This document shows, piece by piece, positions 8,824 to 16,302 of a stretch of DNA of 64,000 nt. How positions within the stretch are numbered: the first letter of the stretch is position 1; every line of letters starts with the position of its first letter. Both the position numbers and the translations under genes were made by a program. The stretch comes from Bradyrhizobium daqingense (GTDB lineage Bacteria > Pseudomonadota > Alphaproteobacteria > Rhizobiales > Xanthobacteraceae): the NCBI RefSeq assembly GCF_021044685.1, contig NZ_CP088014.1, positions 248,001 to 312,000 on the forward strand, written 5' to 3'. Below the pieces are notes generated by a model. That model had not been told where the DNA came from. It did no database searches and saw only the letters and a list, made by a program, of their open reading frames with translations.

Positions 8824-8838
8824 TTAAGCCGTCATTAA
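8824..8838. promoter_or_regulatory. CtrA-like box (TTAA-N7-TTAA)
   Basis: TTAA at 8824-8827 and TTAA at 8835-8838 are separated by exactly seven bases (GCCGTCA), the full consensus of the alphaproteobacterial cell-cycle regulator CtrA. The site lies 152-166 bases before the ATG of the outer-membrane protein gene. A third TTAA occurs at about 8802-8805. Confidence 0.5.
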
Positions 8839-8989
8839 GCACGAAAAGCATTTGGAGCCCAACAAGTTAGGTTGGGTGCCGCTGTGCCACGGATGTGACA
8901 GCATTTTCGTCAAAAGCGGGCTATCTGCAAAACCAACGCGGCGCGGAAAGCGCGCCTGCCGGGGACATTGAGTGCTGGAGTTCAAGACG

Positions 8990-9715
8990 ATGAAGAAGAT
9001 TCTGTTTGCGACCGTTGCGCTGCTCGTGGTTGGCGCGGCTGCGCCCGCCATCGGCGCCGATCTCGGAAACCGCAACTATTACAAGACGCCCGCGCCGGCC
9101 TATGCCGCGCCAATCTACAACTGGACGGGCTTCTATCTCGGCGCCCATCTCGGCGGCGCATTCTCCAGCGACAACAATTTCAGTGGCCTCTCCACCGGCA
9201 ACAACGGCAATGGCCGCTTCCTCGGCGGCGTGCAGGTCGGCGCGGACTGGCAGGTCAATCCGAACTTCGTGGTCGGCGTCGAAGGCCAGTACTCCTGGCT
9301 GTCCGGCAGCGTCGGCGCGGTGTTCCCGGGCGGCGTGGCCTATATCAACGACCAGCGCGGCCTCGGCTCGATCACCGGCCGCGTCGGCTACACCTGGGGT
9401 CCGGGCCTCGTCTACGTGAAGGGCGGCTATGCCTATTCGGACAACAACGAGAAGGTGACGGTGGGCGGCGTGCCGACCGGCTTCATCATCGATGGCGATC
9501 ACCGCAACGGCTACACCGTCGGTGCCGGTCTCGAATACATGTTCGCCCCGAACTGGTCGGCCAAGGCCGAGTACCAGTACTACAATTTCGGCGACGCGCG
9601 CTTCGTCGCGGGCCCGCTGGCCGGCACCGGCAACTTCACTACCGACGACCACACCGTCAAGGTGGGCGTCAACTACCGCTTCAACTGGGCTAGCCCCGCG
9701 GTCGCGCGCTACTGA
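8990..9715 (+). CDS. Outer-membrane beta-barrel protein, Omp25/Omp31 type
   Basis: 241 residues. The ATG at 8990 begins a clear signal peptide ([19 protein letters not shown], cleavage near AIGA-DL) and has a GGAG site upstream; an in-frame ATG six codons earlier is less likely. The mature protein has the alphaproteobacterial motif [16 protein letters not shown] and alternating Gly/aromatic beta strands ([20 protein letters not shown]). The C-terminus GVNYRFNW is a beta-barrel end motif. It should sit in the outer membrane as an eight-stranded barrel. A CtrA-like box upstream suggests cell-cycle control. A strong terminator follows. Confidence 0.9.
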   Translation: MKKILFATVALLVVGAAAPAIGADLGNRNYYKTPAPAYAAPIYNWTGFYLGAHLGGAFSSDNNFSGLSTGNNGNGRFLGGVQVGADWQVNPNFVVGVEGQYSWLSGSVGAVFPGGVAYINDQRGLGSITGRVGYTWGPGLVYVKGGYAYSDNNEKVTVGGVPTGFIIDGDHRNGYTVGAGLEYMFAPNWSAKAEYQYYNFGDARFVAGPLAGTGNFTTDDHTVKVGVNYRFNWASPAVARY

Positions 9716-9742
9716 GCGGTTACCAGGATCTTTCCGCGAAAC

Positions 9743-9774
9743 AGGGCCGGCGATCTCGCCGGCCCTTCTTTTTT
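9743..9774 (+). terminator. Intrinsic terminator after the outer-membrane protein gene
   Basis: A perfect 11-base stem (AGGGCCGGCGA paired with TCGCCGGCCCT, two-base loop) is followed by TCTTTTTT. It begins 27 bases after the stop codon. Confidence 0.9.
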
Positions 9775-9879
9775 CGCTCTGCGGAACGCAGCCCAAGCAG
9801 TTGCCCCAATTGCGATTTTTTAACCCGCACCGCCGATACTGCCGCCCACAAAGATAAGATAGAGCTGGGGGAATTTTCG

Positions 9880-12021
9880 ATGGCGATCCGTCTGGGTTTG
9901 GGCCGTTTTCGGCCGCGCTTCAAAATGCCGACATGGGGCGTGCGCGGGAGCCTGTTCGCGGCCTTCGCGGTGATCGCCGGCATGGGCCTCGTGATCTCGG
10001 CCGGCGCCGGCCTGGTGCTGCAGAATCTCGGCGGACGCATGACCGAGCTGAGCGGGCGGGACATTCCGCGCCTTGCCGCAAGCCTGCAATTGTCGGCCCT
10101 GAGCGCGAGCCTTGCGGCCCAGGGCCCTGCCCTGCTTGCAGCTCAGAGCGAGGATGCCCTGAACGAGCGCACCAAGAAGCTCAGGGAATTGCAGGAGCAG
10201 ACGCAGCAGAAGCTCAACGAGATCATCGAGCTCGGCGGCGACAAGGCGATCGTCTCCGGACTCAGCGAAACCATGAAGAGCATCAACGAGGCGGCTCAGA
10301 GCCTGGCCAAGGCTGCCCGCGAACGGCTGGATATCGCCGCGCTCCATGACAAGCAGTATGACGCACTGCGCAGCGCGCAGGGCGCGTTCGTCGGCGCCGC
10401 CAGTCCGGCGATGCTGGACGCGCAGACCCGGGTCAACGCCATTCTCGGCTCGGCCGACATGTCCGCCGCAGACGCCACCGACGCCGCACAATCCGTCGGC
10501 CAGCTCGGCAACGTCGTCGCCAGCGGCAATCTCGCGGCCGCCAACATGAGCGCGGCGCTGTCGGCGAACACGAGCGACAAGCTCGACGACATCCAGAAGG
10601 AATTCAAGACGGCGCAAGGGCGCCTGCGGTCCAACCTCGATCTGTTGCCGGACAACCAGGGCAGCAAGATGCTGCGCGAGACGGCGGAAAAGCTGCTCGC
10701 GCTCGGCACCGGCAAGACCGGCGTGTTCAATCTGCGTGAGAAGGAGCTCGACTCCGTCGATTATGGCCAGACCATCCTGGACGAGACCCGCAAGCTCAAT
10801 GTCGGTCTCGGCATCAGCGTGCAGCAGCTCGTCGACGGCGTGCAAAAGGAGACTAACGCTTCGACCGCCCAGGCAGGGCAGCAGATCTCGCTCGCGACGA
10901 CGGTGATGCTGGCCATGGGCGCCTTGATGCTGGTCGGCTCGGCCCTGTTCGTCTGGCTCTATGTCGGCCGCAACATCCTGCGCCGCATCAGCGGTCTGCA
11001 GCGCGCCATGCAGCTGCTGTCGGCCGGCGATCTCGACACCGAGATCGCGCGCTCCAAGCACAATGACGAGATCGGCGCGATGAATGACACACTGACCGTG
11101 TTCCGCGACAGCATGATCGAGGCCCGGGCGCTCGCCAGCGAGCAGGACAAGGACCGCGTCGCCAAGGCAGAGCGTGCCGCGCGGATGGAGGCGAAGATCG
11201 CCGAGTTCGAAGGCACGGTCCGCTCCGCGCTCGACAATTTGGCGCAATCAGCCAATTCGATGCAGTCGACCGCGCAGAGCATGTCGACCACCGCCGACCA
11301 GTCCAACGCGCTGGTGAACGCGGTTGCCTCCGCCGCCGAGGAGACCTCGGTCAACGTGCAGACCGTGTCGGCAGGCACCGAGCAATTGTCGTCCTCGATC
11401 ACCGAGATCAGCCGCCAGGTGGTCACTTCGGCGGAGATCGCCAAGAAGGCGGTCGACGAGGCCGGTGCCACCGATACGACAGTACAAAGTCTGGCCGACA
11501 GCGCGAGCCGCATCAGCGTCGTCGTCGATCTGATCCAGACCATCGCCTCGCAGACCAATCTGCTCGCGCTCAACGCCACCATCGAGGCGGCGCGCGCGGG
11601 CGAGGCCGGCCGCGGTTTCGCGGTGGTCGCCTCCGAGGTGAAGAGCCTCGCGAGCCAGACCGCCAAGGCGACGGAGGAGATCCGCACCCAGATCGCCAGC
11701 ATGCAGGAGATCACGACCACGGCGGTCGGCGCCATCCAAGGCATTGGCCGGATCATCGGCGAGATCAACGACGTCACCACGACGATCGCAGCCGCCGTGG
11801 AGGAGCAAGGCGCTGCCACCCGCGAGATCGCCCGCAACATCCAGCATGCCGCTGGCGGCACCAGCGAGGTCTCCAGCAACATCGTCGGCGTCTCCACCGC
11901 ATCCGCCGAAGCCGGCGCCGCCGCCTCCGAGGTGTTGGGCGCGTCCGACGCATTGCGCCGCGAGGCCGACCTGCTGCGCGGGGAGATCGACGCGTTCCTC
12001 AACAACATGCGGGCGGCCTGA
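9880..12021 (+). CDS. Methyl-accepting chemotaxis protein
   Basis: 713 residues. The first transmembrane helix is at about residues 21-45 and the second at about 337-362, enclosing a roughly 290-residue helical periplasmic sensor. A HAMP domain follows ([20 protein letters not shown]), then a long methyl-accepting coiled coil. The conserved hairpin tip is at about residues 558-587 ([20 protein letters not shown], then [11 protein letters not shown]). It should signal ligand binding to CheA/CheW at the cell pole. There is no C-terminal CheR/CheB-docking pentapeptide, and no che genes are nearby, so it is an orphan receptor. The start has a GGGGG ribosome binding site. Confidence 0.93.
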   Translation: MAIRLGLGRFRPRFKMPTWGVRGSLFAAFAVIAGMGLVISAGAGLVLQNLGGRMTELSGRDIPRLAASLQLSALSASLAAQGPALLAAQSEDALNERTKKLRELQEQTQQKLNEIIELGGDKAIVSGLSETMKSINEAAQSLAKAARERLDIAALHDKQYDALRSAQGAFVGAASPAMLDAQTRVNAILGSADMSAADATDAAQSVGQLGNVVASGNLAAANMSAALSANTSDKLDDIQKEFKTAQGRLRSNLDLLPDNQGSKMLRETAEKLLALGTGKTGVFNLREKELDSVDYGQTILDETRKLNVGLGISVQQLVDGVQKETNASTAQAGQQISLATTVMLAMGALMLVGSALFVWLYVGRNILRRISGLQRAMQLLSAGDLDTEIARSKHNDEIGAMNDTLTVFRDSMIEARALASEQDKDRVAKAERAARMEAKIAEFEGTVRSALDNLAQSANSMQSTAQSMSTTADQSNALVNAVASAAEETSVNVQTVSAGTEQLSSSITEISRQVVTSAEIAKKAVDEAGATDTTVQSLADSASRISVVVDLIQTIASQTNLLALNATIEAARAGEAGRGFAVVASEVKSLASQTAKATEEIRTQIASMQEITTTAVGAIQGIGRIIGEINDVTTTIAAAVEEQGAATREIARNIQHAAGGTSEVSSNIVGVSTASAEAGAAASEVLGASDALRREADLLRGEIDAFLNNMRAA

Positions 12022-12101
12022 TCGTCAGCCGGGGCTCGTGCTTAAGCGCGCCCCGGAATGACTGCGTTTTCGGCCAGCTTCAAACCGAGTCGCGGAAAAT
12101 C

Positions 12102-12145
12102 CCTGCCGGTATGACGGCCATGCGGCCGCCGGCAGGCATCCTTTT
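12102..12145 (+). terminator. Possible terminator after the chemoreceptor gene
   Basis: CCTGCCGG at 12102-12109 pairs with CCGGCAGG at 12129-12136 across a 19-base loop that can itself fold, followed by CATCCTTTTT. The loop is long for a classical terminator, so the call is tentative. Confidence 0.4.
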
Positions 12146-12185
12146 TCGGCTGGCGCGCCGCGCGCGGCGGGTTTAAGCCGGTAGC

Positions 12186-13247
12186 ATGAACGCGAAAACC
12201 GATACCGTGCAATCCTCGGCCGAGGCGCTGCGCTATCCCTGGGAGCAGCATCCCGGACCCGAACAGGTGGTCGAGGTGCGGCCCGGCGTGCTGTGGGCAC
12301 GGCTGAAGCTGCCGTTCCGCCTCAACCACGTGAACATCTACCTGCTCGCCGACGGCGACGGCTATGCGATGATCGATGCCGGCTTCGGCAACGAAGAGAC
12401 GATCGAGGCCTGGACCAAGCTGTTCGATGGACCGCTGAAGGGCGTCAACATCACGCGCCTGATCGTCACGCATTCGCACCCCGACCATGTCGGGCTCGCC
12501 GGGTGGATCGTCGAACGGTTCAACTGCCCGCTGGTGATGTCGCAGGTCGAGTATCTGCAATCGGTCTATCACCAGAATCGCGGGACCGAAGAGCGGCGCG
12601 AGGCGCAGCGGCTGTTCTTCCGCCGTCATGGCATGGACGAGTCGCTCACCGAAAAGCTGCTCGGTCGCGGCCAGGACTATCTCAAGCGCGTTTCGGTGCT
12701 GCCGCCGTCCTATCGCCGCATCTCCCATGGCGACGACGTCGTGATCGGTTCGCGCCGCTTCAAGGTGATCACCGGCGGCGGCCATGCGCTCGACCAGGTG
12801 ATGCTGTATTGCGCCGACGACAAGCTGTTCCTCTCCGCCGACCAGGTGCTGAGCAAGATTTCGCCGAATGTCAGCGTCTGGGCGGTCGAGCCCGACCAGA
12901 ACTCGCTGGGCGAATATCTGGCCTCGCTCGCCAGCCTCACCACGACGCTTCCCTATGACGTGCTGGTGCTGCCCGGCCATGGCGTGCCGTTCTACGGGCT
13001 CAAGACCCGCATCAAGCAGCTCGCCGACCATCACGAGGAGCGCTGCCGCCTGATCGCGGAGGCCTGCCGCGAGGTGCCGCAGACCTCGCGCGCCCTCGTG
13101 CCCGTCGTATTCAACAAGCACGTGCTGGACGAGCACCAGATGGGCTTTGCCGCCGGCGAGCTGGTCGCCCACGTCAACTACATGCTCGTCGAAGGCCGGC
13201 TCACGGCCGAGACGCAAGACGGCGTGCTGCAGTTTCGGACAACGTGA
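12186..13247 (+). CDS. Metallo-beta-lactamase-fold hydrolase
   Basis: 353 residues. The metal-binding motif HSHPDH is at residues 96-101, followed by the later histidine in GGGHALDQV, the aspartate in LFLSADQVL and the histidine in LPGHG, so a full binuclear metal site is present. The C-terminal 80 residues form a helical extension (IKQLADHHEERCRLIAEACR) as seen in the LACTB2/RNase Z-like hydrolases. The N-terminal LRYPWEQHPGPEQVVEVRPG is common in rhizobial members. The substrate is unknown. It stands alone, with a dispersed repeat immediately after it. Confidence 0.88.
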   Translation: MNAKTDTVQSSAEALRYPWEQHPGPEQVVEVRPGVLWARLKLPFRLNHVNIYLLADGDGYAMIDAGFGNEETIEAWTKLFDGPLKGVNITRLIVTHSHPDHVGLAGWIVERFNCPLVMSQVEYLQSVYHQNRGTEERREAQRLFFRRHGMDESLTEKLLGRGQDYLKRVSVLPPSYRRISHGDDVVIGSRRFKVITGGGHALDQVMLYCADDKLFLSADQVLSKISPNVSVWAVEPDQNSLGEYLASLASLTTTLPYDVLVLPGHGVPFYGLKTRIKQLADHHEERCRLIAEACREVPQTSRALVPVVFNKHVLDEHQMGFAAGELVAHVNYMLVEGRLTAETQDGVLQFRTT

Positions 13248-13254
13248 GCCTTGT

Positions 13255-13342
13255 CGTCATGGCCGGGCTTGTCCCGGCCATCCACGTCCTTTCACGCGAG
13301 AGCGAATTCGTGGATGCCGTGGGACAAACCCGGGCATGACGA
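13255..13342. repeat. Dispersed palindromic repeat, copy 1
   Basis: An approximately 87-base element beginning CGTCATGGCCGGGCTTGTCC and ending CCGGGCATGACGA. It contains the pairing segments GTCATGGCCGGGCTTGTCCC and GGGACAAACCCGGGCATGAC, and TCCACG/CGTGGA. A second copy lies at 60824-60911 with the same ends and core. It fills the gap between two convergent genes. Confidence 0.85.
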
Positions 13343-13358
13343 GTTTGCGGCTACGGCC

Positions 13359-13790
13359 TCACTTCATGTTCGCGATGGCGTGCAGCGCCGCGATGTAGCC
13401 GAACGGCCCGAGGCCACAGATCACGCCGGTCGCCACGAACGAGATCTTCGAGTGGCGGTGATATTCGTCGCGGGCATGGATGTTGGAGATGTGGACTTCC
13501 AGCATCGGGCCTTCGAACGTCTTGATCGCGTCCATGATCGCCACCGAGGTGAAGGAAAAGCCGGCCGGATTGATGATGACGGCGTCGGCATCCTGCCGCG
13601 CCGATTGAATCAGATCGACCAGCACGCCTTCGTGGTTGGACTGGTGGAAGGCGAGCTTGAGCCCGAGCTTCGCGGCGGCTTCCTCGCAGCTCGCATTGAT
13701 CTGCGCCAGCGTCGTGGTGCCGTAGATGTGCGGCTCGCGGATGCCGAGCATGTTGAGGTTGGGACCGTTCAGGATCATCACGCGTTGCAT
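13359..13790 (-). CDS. aroQ: Type II 3-dehydroquinate dehydratase-like protein, divergent
   Basis: 143 residues, the normal length for the dodecameric type II enzyme of the shikimate pathway. The catalytic loop NGPNLNMLGIREPHIYG with Arg and Tyr is intact, as are INP (Asn), the VHISNIHAR histidine and arginine, and the final ATGVICGLG. Two substrate-contacting residues differ from the classical enzyme: the His of the THTS motif is Phe (SFTSVA), and the Arg two residues before the RHS-like end (FRRHS) is His (EYHRHS). This may be a second, specialised or weakened copy. It is transcribed away from hemA, with a GGAAG ribosome binding site before 13790. Confidence 0.85.
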   Translation of the reverse strand: MQRVMILNGPNLNMLGIREPHIYGTTTLAQINASCEEAAAKLGLKLAFHQSNHEGVLVDLIQSARQDADAVIINPAGFSFTSVAIMDAIKTFEGPMLEVHISNIHARDEYHRHSKISFVATGVICGLGPFGYIAALHAIANMK

Positions 13791-14093
13791 CGGAGCTTCC
13801 TTTCACATGTCGGCTTTCATCTGGACCGCGTCGGTGCGACCGGCGCTGCGATCATGGACGACAGCCGCGCCATGGACAAAATGTCCACGGTGGCCCCTGC
13901 CCCCGGGAAACGCCGGTCCCCCCGCAGGCCGTGTTAGGCGGTTGATCCACATCAACAATCGCCGCCGGACCGGCGTTATCAATTGGCACGCCCGCCTCGG
14001 CCCAAATGTGCGCAGGCGCATAGACATCGGAGCTGGAAAAGCTCTAAAAAATGAACGGCCGCCTTGGGCCGGGTTCCGCTGCAGGTTTTGCCG
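13791..14093. other. Divergent promoter region between aroQ and hemA
   Basis: A 303-base gap that must hold the promoters of both genes. It contains the FixK/FNR-type box at 13942-13955 described separately. I see no ORF or RNA gene in it. The last 100 bases before hemA are an untranslated leader if transcription starts about 40 bases after the box. Confidence 0.6.
13942..13955 (+). promoter_or_regulatory. FixK/FNR-type binding site upstream of hemA
   Basis: TTGATCCACATCAA is a perfect TTGAT-N4-ATCAA palindrome, the consensus for FNR, FixK and related CRP-family proteins. Its centre is 145 bases before the hemA ATG; an activator centred at -41.5 would place the transcription start near 13990. 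Oxygen-dependent control of hemA through FixJ/FixK is known in Bradyrhizobium, which fits. Confidence 0.8.
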
Positions 14094-15323
14094 ATGGATT
14101 ACAACCAGTTCTTCAATTCCGCCCTCGACCGTCTCCACACCGAGCGGCGCTACCGCGTGTTCGCCGATCTCGAGCGCACGGCCGGCCGGTTCCCGCATGC
14201 GGTCTGGCATTCGCCCAAGGGCCGGCGAGACGTCGTGATCTGGTGCTCCAACGATTATCTCGGCATGGGCCAGCACCCGAAGGTGGTCGGCGCCATGGTC
14301 GAGACCGCAACCCGGGTCGGCACCGGCGCCGGCGGCACCCGCAACATCGCCGGCACGCATCATCCGCTGGTCCAGCTCGAGGCCGAGCTCGCCGACCTCC
14401 ACGGCAAGGAGGCCGCGCTGCTGTTCACGTCGGGCTATGTCTCGAACCAGACCGGCATCGCCACCATCGCCAAACTCATTCCGAACTGCCTGATCCTGTC
14501 GGACGAGCTCAACCACAATTCGATGATCGAAGGCATCCGGCAGTCCGGCTGCGAACGGGTCGTGTTCCGCCACAATGATCTTGCCGATCTTGAAGTCAAG
14601 CTGAAGGCTGCGGGTGCGAACCGACCGAAGCTGATCGCCTGCGAGAGCCTTTACTCGATGGACGGCGACGTCGCGCCGCTCGCCAGGATCTGCGACCTCG
14701 CCGAGAAATATGGTGCGATGACCTATGTCGACGAGGTCCATGCCGTCGGCATGTATGGCCCGCGCGGCGGCGGCATCGCCGAGCGTGACGGCGTCATGCA
14801 CCGCATCGACATCCTCGAGGGAACGCTGGCCAAGGCGTTCGGCTGCCTCGGCGGCTACATCGCCGGCAACGGTCAGATCATCGACGCCGTGCGCTCCTAT
14901 GCGCCGGGCTTCATCTTCACCACCGCGCTGCCACCGGCGATCTGCTCGGCCGCGACCGCCGCGATCAAGCATCTGAAGACCTCGAACTGGGAGCGTGAGC
15001 GCCACCAGGACCGCGCCGCCCGGGTCAAGGCGATCCTCGATGCGGCCGGCCTGCCGGTGATGTCGAGCGACACCCATATCGTGCCGCTGTTCGTCGGCGA
15101 TCCCGAAAAGTGCAAGCAGGCCTCCGACCTGCTGCTCGAGGAGCACGGCATCTACATCCAGCCGATCAACTATCCGACCGTCGCCAAGGGCACCGAACGG
15201 CTGCGCATCACGCCCTCGCCCTATCACGACGACGGCCTGATCGATCAGCTCGCCGAGGCCCTGCTGCAAGTCTGGGATCGTCTCGGCCTGCCGCTGCGCC
15301 AGAAGTCGCTGGCGGCGGAGTAG
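14094..15323 (+). CDS. hemA: 5-aminolevulinate synthase
   Basis: 409 residues. It condenses glycine and succinyl-CoA to 5-aminolevulinate, the first step of haem synthesis in alphaproteobacteria. The PLP lysine is residue 247 ([13 protein letters not shown]); other hallmarks are [30 protein letters not shown] and the C-terminal [10 protein letters not shown]. The start [20 protein letters not shown] agrees with the Bradyrhizobium HemA I remember; an in-frame ATG ten codons upstream is less likely. The FixK-type box upstream suggests induction at low oxygen, when haem demand for high-affinity oxidases and symbiosis rises. Confidence 0.97.
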   Translation: MDYNQFFNSALDRLHTERRYRVFADLERTAGRFPHAVWHSPKGRRDVVIWCSNDYLGMGQHPKVVGAMVETATRVGTGAGGTRNIAGTHHPLVQLEAELADLHGKEAALLFTSGYVSNQTGIATIAKLIPNCLILSDELNHNSMIEGIRQSGCERVVFRHNDLADLEVKLKAAGANRPKLIACESLYSMDGDVAPLARICDLAEKYGAMTYVDEVHAVGMYGPRGGGIAERDGVMHRIDILEGTLAKAFGCLGGYIAGNGQIIDAVRSYAPGFIFTTALPPAICSAATAAIKHLKTSNWERERHQDRAARVKAILDAAGLPVMSSDTHIVPLFVGDPEKCKQASDLLLEEHGIYIQPINYPTVAKGTERLRITPSPYHDDGLIDQLAEALLQVWDRLGLPLRQKSLAAE

Positions 15324-15370
15324 AGCGTCGATTTTGACCGGTCGGGCGAGAGCCGACTTTCCGGCTCCCA

Positions 15371-15793
15371 TTATCGAAGCGGATTGAATATCTCGGTATC
15401 GGGAAAATCCTTCTCGTTGTCGGTCACGACGATGCAGTCGTGAGCTTCCGCGACGGCCGCGATGATTGTATCGAGCGCGCTGCGAGGGCGCCCTTTCGCC
15501 GTACCCTCGGCCATGAGTCGCGCCCACACCAGGCCCGCTCTGCCGTCGAACGGCAGAACGCGACCGGCAAAGAGTGAGCCGGGTCCTTCCGGGCCAGAAA
15601 ACCAGGCATCGAGGCGGTCGCGCCTGCGGCCCGACGGCATTTCCAGAATGCCGCGCCGGATTTCGGCGAGGGTGAGTGATGCAATGAAAAGATCCTCGTC
15701 GGCCTGCTCGCCCAACCAGACAAGCAGGCCTTCCGAAGGCACGGGTCGCGTGACGTTGCTGATGATGTTGGTGTCGAGCAGATAGCGCGTCAC
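15371..15793 (-). CDS. PIN-domain ribonuclease toxin, VapC/FitB type
   Basis: 140 residues, the standard length of a PIN-domain toxin. The acidic active-site residues are visible: Asp7 in LLDTNIIS, Glu in LTLAEIRRGI, Asp in SALDTIIAA and Asp in IVVTDNEKDF, ending with the typical DFP.TEIFNPL. Such enzymes cut tRNA or rRNA and stop growth unless bound by the antitoxin. It starts with GTG at 15793, overlapping the stop codon of the antitoxin gene by four bases, so translation is coupled and antitoxin is made first. All key residues are present, so the toxin looks active. Confidence 0.9.
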   Translation of the reverse strand: MTRYLLDTNIISNVTRPVPSEGLLVWLGEQADEDLFIASLTLAEIRRGILEMPSGRRRDRLDAWFSGPEGPGSLFAGRVLPFDGRAGLVWARLMAEGTAKGRPRSALDTIIAAVAEAHDCIVVTDNEKDFPDTEIFNPLR

Positions 15794-16092
15794 AGCTCGA
15801 TCTTTCGTCCCGGTTCAAACGCACGAGCAGCCGCGATATCGGCGCCGACAAGCGGAGAACGGCGGAGCGCCTGGAGAATGCCGCCCTTCCTGGGCGGCTC
15901 GCCCGACATGGTCTGGGTGACCACGTCCCTCAACCGAGAGGCCTCCGGCCCCTCCTCCGCCAGCCGCCGCGCAAGCGACCGGATGAGATCGCGATCGCCG
16001 TCGAGACCCATCACCTCGAACCGCGCCATTCCGCGTGTCCGGAGACGCGATCGGTAGTTCTTGATCGCGCGCTTCTGCGACCTGCTGCCCAT
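15790..16092 (-). CDS. Antitoxin partner of the PIN-domain toxin
   Basis: 100 residues from the ATG at 16092, which has a GGAG ribosome binding site; the in-frame upstream extension crosses the presumed promoter and is rejected. A basic N-terminus (GSRSQKRAIKNYRSRLRTRG) precedes a segment like the short DNA-binding fold of VapB/Phd-type antitoxins (MARFEVMGLDGDRDLIRSLARRL). The C-terminal half, with FEPGRKIEL at the end, probably wraps the toxin. The position directly upstream of, and overlapping with, the toxin gene is the main support for the call. It should repress its own promoter, where direct repeats are seen. Confidence 0.8.
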   Translation of the reverse strand: MGSRSQKRAIKNYRSRLRTRGMARFEVMGLDGDRDLIRSLARRLAEEGPEASRLRDVVTQTMSGEPPRKGGILQALRRSPLVGADIAAARAFEPGRKIEL

Positions 16093-16114
16093 CTGGTCTC
16101 CATGGCTTTGACGG

Positions 16115-16136
16115 ATATATCCAGTAATATATCCAG
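16115..16136 (-). promoter_or_regulatory. Direct repeats in the toxin-antitoxin promoter
   Basis: ATATATCCAG occurs at 16115-16124 and again at 16127-16136, a 12-base period, 23-44 bases before the antitoxin start. This is where an autoregulatory VapB-like antitoxin would bind. The AT-rich repeats also stand out from the GC-rich surroundings and may include the -10 element. Confidence 0.5.
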
Positions 16137-16302
16137 AGTACGTGGGAATGGCAAGGCTCGGAGTCAGGCTTCGCGACATTAACGACGATCCAAGCTGCGA
16201 CTTCAGCCGCAAAATCGCTGTCGCTTGCTGCGCGGGGAGAGGCTAAGTTCATAAGAACAAGAACATTGGCGCGGGCTGCCGCGCATTGGGGAGGTCCCCA
16301 CA

